DNA from: Nitrosovibrio sp. Nv4
Lineage (GTDB): Bacteria > Pseudomonadota > Gammaproteobacteria > Burkholderiales > Nitrosomonadaceae
Length of the DNA: 64,000 nucleotides
NCBI RefSeq assembly: GCF_900215485.1
Contig: NZ_OCMZ01000001.1
Coordinates: forward strand, 1,116,001 to 1,180,000
Direction: 5' to 3'
Numbering within the stretch: position 1 is the stretch's first letter; each line of letters opens with the position of its first letter. Of the stretch, positions 1 to 8,738 are shown piece after piece. The position numbers and the translations under genes are program-made. The notes under the pieces are model-generated. The model ran no database searches. It was not told the DNA's origin and was given only the letters and a program-made list of their open reading frames with translations.

Positions 1-516
1 TTGGTAAAAACCGGTGTTGTCGTTGTTGTTGCAGCTGGCAATACCGGATATGGGACACTCAAGTCCACCATCGGCGCCTCGACCGCGGGCATGGCCCTGA
101 CAATCAATGACCCCGGCAATGCCGACCTCGCCATTACCGTTGGCTCGACGCACCGCGACATGCCCCATGTTTATGGGGTATCGTACTTCTCCTCCAAAGG
201 GCCGACGGGCGACGGCCGCCTCAAACCGGATCTTGTCGCTCCGGGCGAGAAGATTCTTTCTTGCGCGGCGGGTCACCTGAAAAGCGAGGGTGCGCGTGGC
301 ATGGAGTGCGACTACGTAGAAACCAGCGGCACGAGTATGGCGGCTCCCCATGTCAGCGGAGTGATTGCGGCATTCCTGTCCGTGCGAACCGAATTCATCG
401 GCAAGGCGGAACGCGTTAAGGATATCTTTCTCCACTCCGCCACGGATCTGCGGCGCGACCGCTACTTTCAGGGCGCGGGTCTGGTTGATCTGATGCGCGC
501 CATTCAGTCAGTATGA
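1..516 (+). CDS. Subtilisin-like serine peptidase (S8 family), C-terminal part
   Basis: This is the 3' end of a subtilase gene whose start lies left of the window, so residue numbers are relative to the fragment. The oxyanion-hole asparagine sits in AAGN (N14) and the catalytic serine in GTSMAAPHVSG (S112). A segment with SSKGPTGDGRLKPDLVAPG joins them, as is usual in S8 peptidases. The Asp and His of the triad must lie upstream. The TTG at base 1 is probably only an internal Leu codon. Stop is at 514-516, and an alpha/beta hydrolase with a strong ribosome binding site follows after 43 bases, suggesting one transcript. Whether the protease is secreted cannot be judged without its N-terminus. 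Confidence 0.9.
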   Translation: MVKTGVVVVVAAGNTGYGTLKSTIGASTAGMALTINDPGNADLAITVGSTHRDMPHVYGVSYFSSKGPTGDGRLKPDLVAPGEKILSCAAGHLKSEGARGMECDYVETSGTSMAAPHVSGVIAAFLSVRTEFIGKAERVKDIFLHSATDLRRDRYFQGAGLVDLMRAIQSV

Positions 517-559
517 TCTCGCAAACAGGTCAATACCATAATAAAAGGAGGAGCACATT

Positions 560-1876
560 ATGAATGATATCGCGGGAATTCCTTATGTTGAAGCGCAATT
601 CGACAAGAATGGCCGTCCGGCCAGCGATCAAGTCGTACTGCCAGCGGGGGTCACGGACGTCCTGATCATATCGCACGGATGGAATAACAACAAGACCAGA
701 GCCGAGGAGCTTTATCGTAAATTCTTCGAGAACTTTGCCGCCGTTGCTCAACCCAACGATCTGCCTGGACGCAGCTTCGCCATCGTTGGGGTAATCTGGC
801 CTTCAAAGGAATACGATGCTTCCGTTGCTGTTTCCGGCACACCCGGCACAGGACAAGGAGCTGCCGGCCTGGGCGGCGCAAATGGGGATTCTATCGACGC
901 GATCGAGGAGAAGCTCGATCAGATGAAAGAAGTTTTCACCGAGCCCGGGCAACAACAACTTCTGGAGGAAGCGAAAGCATTACTTCCGGATATCGAGGAA
1001 AAAACCTCCGCACGGCTTGAATTCGCCAACAGAATGCGCTCATTGCTCGATCCCGGGGCGGCAACCAAGGACGATGCGTCAGACAGTTTCTTCAAGGATG
1101 ACGGCAATGAGCTAATGAAAAATTTGAAGGCTGATGAAGATGACCTGGATGAGGAGATCGCGAGCGCAGGTACCGGGGGCGGGGCATCGCTTGCCCTGGG
1201 GGTGGGGACCGTTGCCCCGCCGGAGGGTGGGGCGGCAGGACTCGTGGAGTTTTTCTCCGGGTTCAAAGCCGCAGTCGTGAACCTCCTGAACTATACAACT
1301 TACTACGAGATGAAGACTCGCGCCGGGGCGGTTGGCCGAAATGGTGTGGCTCCCCTCATAGACAAACTTGCGACGCAGGTGCAGGGTATTCATCTGATCG
1401 GTCATAGCTTCGGCGGCCGCGTGGTCGCCGCGGCCGCCGTCCATTCCAAAAACGATAAGATAAAAAGTATGACACTCGTACAGGCGGCTTTCTCGCAGAA
1501 CGGCTTTTCCAAGGGCGAGCAGGGATTTTTCCGGGGAGTGGTCGATAATCAGCGGATCAAGGGCCCTGTCCTCGTAACGCATACCCCTAACGACAGAGCG
1601 GTAGGCTTCGCGTATCCGCTTGCGTCCCGTATCGTTGGAGATAAAACCATGGCGTTTGGAGATAAAGACGACATGTTTGGCGCGATGGGTCGTAATGGAG
1701 CGCAGAAAATGGAAGCCGGTGAAACCGTTATTGGGGAGTTGCTGCCGGTGGGCTCCAGTTATGCATTCCAATCGGGTAAGTTCTTCAATCTCGAAGCCAG
1801 CGATTTCATTAAGGACCACAACGACGTAAAAGGGAAGGAAATAACCTACTTGTTGCGCAAGGCGCTCGCCGCTTGA
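560..1876 (+). CDS. Alpha/beta hydrolase with a large helical insertion
   Basis: A 438-residue protein with alpha/beta-hydrolase signatures. The first strand leads into LIISHGWNNN (oxyanion HG, near residue 38), and the nucleophile elbow GHSFGG places the serine near residue 283. A C-terminal DHNDVKG carries a plausible catalytic histidine near residue 420. Between the first strands and the elbow lies a long insertion (about 105-250): acidic, probably helical, with a Gly/Ala-rich stretch near 200-225 that could pack on a membrane or form a lid. No signal peptide is seen. AAAGGAGGAGC precedes the ATG, an unusually strong ribosome binding site. Substrate is unknown; lipase or esterase is possible. 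It lies just behind the subtilase gene and 3 bases before a tiny ORF. Confidence 0.8.
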   Translation: MNDIAGIPYVEAQFDKNGRPASDQVVLPAGVTDVLIISHGWNNNKTRAEELYRKFFENFAAVAQPNDLPGRSFAIVGVIWPSKEYDASVAVSGTPGTGQGAAGLGGANGDSIDAIEEKLDQMKEVFTEPGQQQLLEEAKALLPDIEEKTSARLEFANRMRSLLDPGAATKDDASDSFFKDDGNELMKNLKADEDDLDEEIASAGTGGGASLALGVGTVAPPEGGAAGLVEFFSGFKAAVVNLLNYTTYYEMKTRAGAVGRNGVAPLIDKLATQVQGIHLIGHSFGGRVVAAAAVHSKNDKIKSMTLVQAAFSQNGFSKGEQGFFRGVVDNQRIKGPVLVTHTPNDRAVGFAYPLASRIVGDKTMAFGDKDDMFGAMGRNGAQKMEAGETVIGELLPVGSSYAFQSGKFFNLEASDFIKDHNDVKGKEITYLLRKALAA

Positions 1877-1879
1877 AAC

Positions 1880-2005
1880 ATGAGTCAAGAACGTTCGAAC
1901 AGGTTATATGCGCAGGTGTGGACGCTTTATGAAGAGAGCCTTCAAAGTCGCCCGCCAGACGAGGTTGGAGCGGCTGCACCGAGCGAGGAAAAGGCTTCCG
2001 AATGA
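1880..2005 (+). CDS. Possible small protein, 41 residues
   Basis: An ATG 3 bases after the hydrolase stop opens a 41-residue frame beginning MSQERSNRLYAQVWTLYEE and ending in an acidic Ala/Pro/Glu-rich tail before TGA at 2003-2005. The first half would form an amphipathic helix. No separate ribosome binding site is visible, so translation would have to be coupled to the hydrolase. It could be a small partner of the hydrolase or the 5' remnant of a longer lost gene. I recognise no family. An overlapping Arg-rich frame at 1908-2138 looks like a shadow. Confidence 0.4.
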   Translation: MSQERSNRLYAQVWTLYEESLQSRPPDEVGAAAPSEEKASE

Positions 2006-2606
2006 AGTTGCATCCCTCAAGCGAGCGCATATGTGCCGGAGAAGCGCGGTGCGGTATCTTCCGCTCTTCCCTATTGCCCGATCCCCGCTTCAGGGGGCTT
2101 TCCTCCCTTTCCCCCGTGAGCATCCTCTAAGAGCCTGACGAAGGTGCGGCAAGGCAGACTGCCCCAAGGGCGCCGCTCCATTCGCTTCAACCCGCACCAG
2201 GACGTGAAAGCTGGCGTTTATCGCGGTGCTTCCTGCATGATACGTTTACGCCGCCGTTATGTACCTTGACAACCCGATCTTCCAACTCGGTTGGCCATTA
2301 ATGGCCGTTCTCGCAAAAAATGAAGCAGGCAGAAACTTTCTGCCCGAAATATAATCGAAACACCACGTATTGATTATCTTGATCTCCCCCGGCGGCCCTC
2401 TTGAATTCGGGGCCGTCGGGAAGTCTTGTGCCGGGCCACCGGTATCCACCGCATAGCGAAGTAGTCTACCCAGCCAGAGCGGCCCAGTCCGATCCCTGGA
2501 GAGGGTATGTTGGGCGCTATAATTTAGCAGCCGAGATTTAGCGACTGAAACACGAGTTAAACCTTTTAATTTACGCTTCTCATAATTTTAACGCCGCAAC
2601 TATTTC
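2006..2606. other. Intergenic stretch with no convincing gene
   Basis: About 600 bases between the edge cassette and the RNase gene. Frames on both strands are short and of non-coding composition. A TTGACA hexamer at 2266-2271 lacks a good partner, and TATAAT at 2518-2523 lacks a good -35. No repeat, tRNA or clear terminator was found. Such a long empty stretch is unusual here and fits a junction between accessory and core DNA. Confidence 0.5.
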
Positions 2607-4460
2607 ATGAACGTTTTTTACGAAGAGGAAGGCACTTTCAAAGTTGGCGCGGTCCTTGCGGACAACACGACCTCGCTTCAGGTGGAGGCTCCTCACGGCA
2701 AGCGCGCGAAAATAAAGGCAGCTTCCGTGTTGCTGCGGTTCAACGCGCCTTCCTTATCGGAATTCATGGATCTTGCCCAAAAAACAGCGGAGGATCTGGA
2801 CCCGAACTTTCTTTGGGAATGTTGCGAGAGTGAAGCAGAGTTTGCCAGTGATGCGTTGGCTGCGGATTATTTCGGCCACGCAGCCACCCCTGAGGAAGCG
2901 GCGGCAGTGCTGATCCGGTTGCATAGTGCGCCGATGTATTTCTACAAGAAAGGTCGCGGGCGCTACAAGGCTGCCCCACCGAAAGCGCTCGAGGCAGCGC
3001 TTGCGAGCCAGGAAAAAAAGCGTCGCCAGGCGGAACAGCAGGCGCGTTATATGCAGTTGCTGGGCGAGTTCATTCTACCGGAAGAATTCGAATCGTCGCT
3101 ATCCAGTCTGCTCTACCGGCCGGACAAGAATACCATCGAGTGGAAAGCACTGGAGGCGGCTTGTAGCGCAAGCAAGCTGAGCGTCTCGCGATTGCTGGAA
3201 AAATGCGGGGCAATACCGTCTACCCATGATTATCATCTCAACCGCTTTTTGCTGGAGCACTTTCCGGAAGGTACTGGCTTTGATGCATTCAGTGAGGGAG
3301 AGTTGAGCGATCCGGCAGACTTGCCGATAGCGGATGTGACCGCCTTCAGCATTGATGATGTCACCACTACCGAAATCGATGATGCTTTTTCGGTTACTCC
3401 CTTGACCTTGGGCAGCTTCCGCATTGGCATTCACATTGCGATCCCGACTTTGGGAATCCCCCCGGACTCGCTATTGGATACGGTAGCGGCACAGAGGCTA
3501 TCGACTGTATACCTTCCGGGCAGCAAGATCACCATGCTGCCAGAGCGTGTGATACAGCACTACACCTTGTGCGAAAAACGATTGCGGCCAGCCCTCTCGA
3601 TGTATCTCGACGTAGCGGATGATTTCACGGTTTTCGCCACGCACAGTTGCGTCGAACAGGTGAGGATTGCCGCCAACCTCAGACATGACACCTTGGAGGA
3701 GCACTTTAACGAATCTACGCTGGCGAGGGGAAACATCGATCATCCCTTCGGTCAAGAGTTGCTGACGCTGTGGAATTTCGCCTGCAAGGCAGAGGCACTC
3801 AGGGGAAAGACCAACGACAGCAACAATGACAGAATTGATTACTGTTTCAGCGTTGTCGATGATCACATTTCCATTAGTCAGCGCCGGCGCGGTTCGCCAA
3901 TCGATAAGGTGGTGTCCGAACTGATGATTTATGTCAATGCCGAATGGGGCAAGCAGCTCGCCGACAACGGCGTTGCCGGTATTTATCGCAGCCAGGGAGG
4001 CGGCAAGGTCAGGATAAGTACCTCTCCCGCACCGCATCAGGGCTTGGGCGTTTCGCAGTATGCCTGGATCAGTTCGCCTATGCGCCGCTATGTCGATTTT
4101 ATTAACCAGCGGCAACTGGTTGCGCTGCTGCGCGGGGAAACGCCGCCTTATACCAGAGAGAGCGAGAACCTGCACATGTTCATGCGAAATTTCGAGGCGG
4201 CTTATGAGGTCTACGGGGATTTCCAGCGCAACATGGAGCGTTACTGGTGTCTGCGCTGGCTGTTGCAGGAAAACGTTACCACAACCGGTGCGCAGGTATT
4301 GAAGGAAAATCTGGTGAAGCTGGATTGTCTTCCGCTGGTGGCACGAGTAGCCTCGTTACCGGAAATGCCGCCGGAAACGAATATCGAAGTTGAGATTTCG
4401 AATATCGACTTGCTGGAACTGACTTTCAACGTGAAATTCCTGTGTAAAGTGCAGGCATGA
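2607..4460 (+). CDS. RNase II family 3'-5' exoribonuclease
   Basis: A 617-residue RNB-domain protein that would degrade single-stranded RNA processively from the 3' end in the cytoplasm. The RNB catalytic signature with clustered acidic residues, SIDDVTTTEIDDAFS, lies near residues 248-262, and the conserved SSPMRRYVDFINQRQL near 489-504. The N-terminal 60 residues look like a small beta-barrel, and the C-terminal 60 residues may form an S1-like end. It is close to RNase II in length and shorter than typical RNase R, which also has longer basic tails. ATG at 2607 is the first start after an AT-rich leader. It stands alone on its transcript as far as can be seen. Confidence 0.9.
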   Translation: MNVFYEEEGTFKVGAVLADNTTSLQVEAPHGKRAKIKAASVLLRFNAPSLSEFMDLAQKTAEDLDPNFLWECCESEAEFASDALAADYFGHAATPEEAAAVLIRLHSAPMYFYKKGRGRYKAAPPKALEAALASQEKKRRQAEQQARYMQLLGEFILPEEFESSLSSLLYRPDKNTIEWKALEAACSASKLSVSRLLEKCGAIPSTHDYHLNRFLLEHFPEGTGFDAFSEGELSDPADLPIADVTAFSIDDVTTTEIDDAFSVTPLTLGSFRIGIHIAIPTLGIPPDSLLDTVAAQRLSTVYLPGSKITMLPERVIQHYTLCEKRLRPALSMYLDVADDFTVFATHSCVEQVRIAANLRHDTLEEHFNESTLARGNIDHPFGQELLTLWNFACKAEALRGKTNDSNNDRIDYCFSVVDDHISISQRRRGSPIDKVVSELMIYVNAEWGKQLADNGVAGIYRSQGGGKVRISTSPAPHQGLGVSQYAWISSPMRRYVDFINQRQLVALLRGETPPYTRESENLHMFMRNFEAAYEVYGDFQRNMERYWCLRWLLQENVTTTGAQVLKENLVKLDCLPLVARVASLPEMPPETNIEVEISNIDLLELTFNVKFLCKVQA

Positions 4461-4554
4461 AATTTTATCGCCATTCAAGTGACGAATGGCGTCGTTATTG
4501 TTTAAAATGTCGTGAAATTTCTCCTCCAGCATAATTCTCATACTTTTTGGCAGA

Positions 4555-5505
4555 TTGAGCGCCTCCCCGAACATATTTGATTTCAATACCGCTGCGGCTC
4601 CGGGTTGGCCGCCAGGCGCATCTTCTCGCCTGAACCTCGCTATATTGATTTCGGTAATTTTCCACGCAATTGTGTTGTTCGGTATCAATTTCAAATTCCC
4701 GCTCCCTGAAAACGGCAAAGCGGGCATGCCGTTGGAAGTGGTGCTGGTGAATAGCAAGTCCGCATCCAAACCGAACAAGGCGGATACCCTCGCACAGGCC
4801 AACCTGGATGGCGGAGGCAATACCGACAGCGATCGTCGGGCCAAAACTCCTTTTCCGATTACACCAAAGCCTAAACAGGCGGGGGATACGCCCGTCTCCG
4901 CCCCCACCCCCACTGCCACGCCCACGGTCACGCAAAAAACGGAGCAGCTTGAACAGGAAGCAGAGCGATTGATGACAGCGGTCAATAACGACGCCGATCA
5001 AAGCGTTTATCAGGCCGATCTCCCTTTTGCGCAATCCGAAGAGAATCGAGCTATTAATGCCGGTGATCTGGTTCAGCGGGGCTTTGAAATCGCTCGGCTG
5101 GAGGCACAGACTGCACGGAATTACGAAGCTTATCAAAAGCGGCCCAAGCGCAAATTCGTCGGCGCCCGTACACAGGAGTACCGGTTTGCGCGTTATGTCG
5201 AAGACTGGCGCCTTAAGGTGGAGCGGGTCGGCAACCTCAATTACCCGGAAGCAGCGAGACGCGAGCAGCTTTATGGAAGCTTGCAACTCACCGTCGGCAT
5301 CAAATCCGATGGAAGCCTGGAATCGATCGAAATAAATCGGCCCTCGGGAAAAAAAGTGCTGGATGAAGCAGCGATACGAATCGTTAACCTCGCCGGCCAA
5401 AACGGGTTTGCTCCTTTCCCACCCGATATCGGCCGAGATACCGACGTTCTCCACATTACCCGTACCTGGGTTTTTACCCGCTCGGATGAGCTGGCGAGTG
5501 AATAA
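4555..5505 (+). CDS. TonB family energy-transducer protein
   Basis: A 316-residue protein with one N-terminal membrane segment (about residues 24-44, LNLAILISVIFHAIVLFGI), a Pro/Lys/Thr-rich periplasmic linker (about 80-130), and a TonB-type C-terminal domain (about 225-310) with YPEAARREQLYGSLQLTVGI. Such proteins couple the proton motive force to outer-membrane receptors. No exbB/exbD genes are nearby, so it may be an orphan TonB or a structural relative. The frame is open back to a stop at 4513; the only standard start before the membrane segment is TTG at 4555, with a weak ribosome binding site. A 319-residue minus-strand frame over the same DNA is a shadow. Confidence 0.82.
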   Translation: MSASPNIFDFNTAAAPGWPPGASSRLNLAILISVIFHAIVLFGINFKFPLPENGKAGMPLEVVLVNSKSASKPNKADTLAQANLDGGGNTDSDRRAKTPFPITPKPKQAGDTPVSAPTPTATPTVTQKTEQLEQEAERLMTAVNNDADQSVYQADLPFAQSEENRAINAGDLVQRGFEIARLEAQTARNYEAYQKRPKRKFVGARTQEYRFARYVEDWRLKVERVGNLNYPEAARREQLYGSLQLTVGIKSDGSLESIEINRPSGKKVLDEAAIRIVNLAGQNGFAPFPPDIGRDTDVLHITRTWVFTRSDELASE

Positions 5506-5563
5506 TCGGCGCCGGTCTGACGGTCGCCGTTCTTGAGACCAGGTCGTCTGGTCGGCACTGCCG

Positions 5564-6391
5564 ATGACTGATTTCTATGCGGTCATTGGCAACCCCATTG
5601 CGCACAGCAAGTCGCCGTTGATTCATGTCGAGTTCTCCCGGCAAACCGGTCAGGATATGCGTTACGAGGCCATACTGGCGCCGATGGATGCATTCGCCGC
5701 GACGGTAACCGGTTTCAGGCAGCGCGGTGGCAGGGGTGCGAATGTGACGGTTCCATTCAAGCTTGAAGCCTGGGAGATTTCGAACAGCCTGACTGAGCGG
5801 GCAGCAGCAGCCCAGGCGGTTAATACGCTCGTGTTCGAGGCTTGCGGGATTGCGGGTGATAATACGGATGGGGCCGGGTTGGTGCGCGATATCGTAGTCA
5901 ATCTGGAATTTTCACTTAAAGCCAAGCGGGTTTTGCTGATGGGCGCCGGAGGCGCGGCCCGGGGTGTTGTATTACCGCTGCTGGAACATGAGCCTTGCAT
6001 ACTTGTCATCGCCAACCGTACCAAACAAAAAGCTTATGAATTGCAGCAGCAATTTTTACGCCACGGCTACGGAAACATCGTTCCCGCAGATTACGCTGAT
6101 CTTGCTGGCGAAAAATTTGACCTCGTCATCAATGCCACCTCAGCCAGCTTGCAGGGCGAGTTACCTGCACTTCCCCCCGATATTTTTGCCGCCGGGTCTC
6201 TGGCTTATGACATGATGTACGGCAGTGGATACACGCCTTTTCTAAAATATGCCAGGCAACAGGGCGTGACGCGCCTGGCTGACGGCATCGGCATGCTGGT
6301 AGAGCAGGCAGCAGAATCGTTCTTTTTGTGGCGTGGAATACGGCCAAAAACGGCGCCGGTAATTGAAATACTCCGATCTTCGATAAGTTAA
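5564..6391 (+). CDS. aroE: Shikimate dehydrogenase (NADP+)
   Basis: 275 residues, the normal AroE length. It reduces 3-dehydroshikimate to shikimate in the chorismate pathway. The substrate-binding IGNPIAHSKSPLIH starts at residue 8, the catalytic lysine is K66 in NVTVPFK, and the partner aspartate is D102 in DNTDG. The NADP-binding GAGGAARG loop spans 127-134. It lies 58 bases after the TonB-like gene and 23 bases before mtgA, so the three are probably co-transcribed. An aroE-mtgA pair is common in betaproteobacteria. Confidence 0.96.
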   Translation: MTDFYAVIGNPIAHSKSPLIHVEFSRQTGQDMRYEAILAPMDAFAATVTGFRQRGGRGANVTVPFKLEAWEISNSLTERAAAAQAVNTLVFEACGIAGDNTDGAGLVRDIVVNLEFSLKAKRVLLMGAGGAARGVVLPLLEHEPCILVIANRTKQKAYELQQQFLRHGYGNIVPADYADLAGEKFDLVINATSASLQGELPALPPDIFAAGSLAYDMMYGSGYTPFLKYARQQGVTRLADGIGMLVEQAAESFFLWRGIRPKTAPVIEILRSSIS

Positions 6392-6414
6392 AAGCATAAT
6401 GGCGCCACAAACAC

Positions 6415-7113
6415 ATGGGAATGTTCATCAAGCGCTGGTTCTGGCGGATTCTTTTGCTTTTCATCGGTGCGATACTTGTTTATCAGTCCTGGATTTTCAG
6501 CCATGTGGTTTACTGGAATTTTTACAATCCATCTTCCAGCGCTTTCATGCAAGATCGCCTGGACGCATTACGCAAAAGAGATGCTGCTGCGGTATTGCGT
6601 GCGCAATGGGCACCCTACGATAAGATTTCTCCGAGTCTCAAGCGGGCAATTATCGCTGCAGAGGACAGCAAATTTCTGGGGCATGAGGGGTTTGATTTCG
6701 AGGCCATTCAGAACGCATATGAGAAAAACCTGAAAAGGGGCAGGCTGGTTGCGGGCGGATCCACTATCAGTCAGCAGCTGGCAAAAAATCTGTTTCTTTC
6801 CGGCGAAAAAACCCCTTGGCGGAAAATCCAGGAAGCCCTCATCACGTTGATGCTGGAGAACGTGATGTCCAAACGCCGCATTCTGGAAATTTATCTGAAC
6901 GTGATCGAATGGGGTCATGGAGTGTTCGGTGCTGAAGCGGCGGCCCGTCACTACTATGGCGTCTCGGCCTCTGCTCTTACTGTAGAACAAGCCGCTCGCC
7001 TCGCCGCCATGATTCCCAATCCGCGCTTCTACGACAAGCATCGTAATACATCCTGGTTGTCGAAGAAAACCGGCATCATAGTCAGCCGGATGAAATCGGC
7101 GCGGATTCCCTGA
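6415..7113 (+). CDS. mtgA: Monofunctional biosynthetic peptidoglycan transglycosylase
   Basis: 232 residues. It polymerises lipid II into glycan strands at the periplasmic face of the inner membrane. One N-terminal membrane anchor (about 8-30) is followed by a GT51 domain without a penicillin-binding domain. The catalytic glutamate is E83 in AAEDSKFLGHEGFD; GGSTISQQLAKNLFLS and EIYLNVIEWGHGVFGAEAAA are the other family motifs. ATG at 6415 agrees with family length; a start a few codons upstream lies in another frame. Downstream of aroE. Confidence 0.95.
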   Translation: MGMFIKRWFWRILLLFIGAILVYQSWIFSHVVYWNFYNPSSSAFMQDRLDALRKRDAAAVLRAQWAPYDKISPSLKRAIIAAEDSKFLGHEGFDFEAIQNAYEKNLKRGRLVAGGSTISQQLAKNLFLSGEKTPWRKIQEALITLMLENVMSKRRILEIYLNVIEWGHGVFGAEAAARHYYGVSASALTVEQAARLAAMIPNPRFYDKHRNTSWLSKKTGIIVSRMKSARIP

Positions 7114-7229
7114 AGTTCGAACGATGCGCAGGAGGCGCGCTCACTTTGCGTTCGTCACCCTGCCTGTCATAATATCGGGCCAAAATTTCCCTACAATCAG
7201 ACACCCTATTCCACCAAGGGCGATCCGAA

Positions 7230-8672
7230 ATGACAAAAGCAAGTAACCGCAGGGAGACCGAAAATCTGCAAGAGCATTTGCAGCGGGTAATCCATTTGTT
7301 GTACCAGCACAAGCTGGTGGAAGGGCTCGTGCAAACGCAGACAATGCCGCATCAGGAGTTTGAGGAAGCCCTGATGCACAGGCAGAGCCTCACCGAGCTG
7401 CGAACGCTTCTTGACAAACTTCACCCTGCCGACGTCGCCCATATCCTGGAGGCGATGCCGCTGGAAGACCGTCTTTTGATCTGGGACCTGGTCAAGGCGG
7501 AGCGCGACGGCGAAATTCTTCTGGAAGTCTCGGACGCGGTGCGCGAAACGCTGATCGCCACGATGAACAGCGGAGAGATGCGCGCCGCCGCAGAGCAACT
7601 CGACGCCGACGAAATCGCCGATATCGCTCCTGACCTTCCGCGTTATGTTCTTGATGATGTGTTTCAGTCGCTTCCGATGGAGGAACGCGAGAAGTTGCGG
7701 GCGGCCATGTCCTATTCGGACGATTCGGTCGGTGCGCTGATGGATTTCGAGGTTGTGACTATTCGGGAGGATGTGACGCTGGAAGTGGTGCTGCGCTATC
7801 TGCGGCGGCTGGAGGAACTGCCCGACCATACTGATCAATTATTCGTTGTGGATCGGGAGGAGCATGTCAAGGGCATACTACCGGTAAACCGGCTGCTGGT
7901 GAGCGACCCCGATGCCAAGGTGGGTTCAGTGATGACCACGGAGATGGTGGTCTTTCATCCCGATGAGAAGGCACACGAAGCGGCACAGGCATTCGAGCGC
8001 TATGATCTTGTTTCTGCCGCAGTGGTAAATGTGGAAGACAAACTGGTGGGACGCGTTACTGTCAATGCGGTGATGGATTTTATCCGCGAGGAATCCGCGA
8101 GCGAAGCACTGAGTCTGGCGGGTCTGCGGCAGGAAGAGGATTTGTTCGCGCCAGTCTGGAAAAGCCTGAAGAACCGCTGGACCTGGCTTGCGATTAACCT
8201 GGTAACCGCTTTTATTGCATCGCGCGTAATAGGCGTATTTGAAGATTCAATTGAAAAACTGGTTGCGCTGGCAGCGCTGATGCCGATCATAGCCGGGATT
8301 GGCGGCAATTCCGGCAACCAGACCATCACGATGATTGTACGGGCACTTGCTTTGGGACAGCTTAATGCAGGCAATGCCCGGATGCTGTTTGCCAAGGAAA
8401 TAGGTGTGAGCGCCGTGAACGGGCTGGTGTGGGGCAGCGTGGTAGGGTTATTCGCGTTCCTGATTTACCGCAGCATTTCCCTGAGCCTGGTGATGACGCT
8501 CGCTATGATGTTGAATCTGCTGCTGGCGGCGTTAGTGGGGGTGCTGATTCCGCTCACGCTTCACCGGCTGGGCCGCGATCCGGCAGCGGGCTCCAGCGTC
8601 ATGATTACCGCAGTCACCGATAGTGGGGGATTTTTTATTTTCCTGGGGTTGGCTACAATTTTTCTTGTGTAG
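7230..8672 (+). CDS. mgtE: Magnesium transporter MgtE
   Basis: 480 residues with the standard MgtE order: a cytoplasmic helical N domain (about 20-145), two CBS domains (about 150-275), a connecting helix and a C-terminal membrane domain of five helices (about 315-480). NSGNQTITMIVRALALG is the conserved pore-region motif. In this family the N and CBS domains sense cytosolic Mg2+ and gate the channel. AAGGGCGA precedes the ATG. No riboswitch was recognised in the 116-base leader. The gene converges on lysA without an obvious terminator between them. Confidence 0.95.
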   Translation: MTKASNRRETENLQEHLQRVIHLLYQHKLVEGLVQTQTMPHQEFEEALMHRQSLTELRTLLDKLHPADVAHILEAMPLEDRLLIWDLVKAERDGEILLEVSDAVRETLIATMNSGEMRAAAEQLDADEIADIAPDLPRYVLDDVFQSLPMEEREKLRAAMSYSDDSVGALMDFEVVTIREDVTLEVVLRYLRRLEELPDHTDQLFVVDREEHVKGILPVNRLLVSDPDAKVGSVMTTEMVVFHPDEKAHEAAQAFERYDLVSAAVVNVEDKLVGRVTVNAVMDFIREESASEALSLAGLRQEEDLFAPVWKSLKNRWTWLAINLVTAFIASRVIGVFEDSIEKLVALAALMPIIAGIGGNSGNQTITMIVRALALGQLNAGNARMLFAKEIGVSAVNGLVWGSVVGLFAFLIYRSISLSLVMTLAMMLNLLLAALVGVLIPLTLHRLGRDPAAGSSVMITAVTDSGGFFIFLGLATIFLV

Positions 8673-8738
8673 CATTCTGGTCCAGTCAAACTCCGGAGGG
8701 CGCTACGATAAGGGCGGCTGCACACGTTGGACGCCGGG

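Noticed and set aside
1112-1888. 258-codon minus-strand frame
   Set aside because: Antisense to the alpha/beta hydrolase with its intact serine elbow and strong ribosome binding site; no motif in the minus frame.
2266-2523. TTGACA and TATAAT hexamers as one promoter for the RNase gene
   Set aside because: They are about 250 bases apart, and neither has a partner at normal spacing.
3498-4175. 225-codon minus-strand frame inside the RNase gene
   Set aside because: Antisense shadow of the RNB domain, without its own ribosome binding site or motif.
4495-5454. 319-codon minus-strand frame
   Set aside because: It lies opposite the TonB-like gene, which has a membrane anchor and TonB domain; the minus frame shows no family motif and is a shadow.
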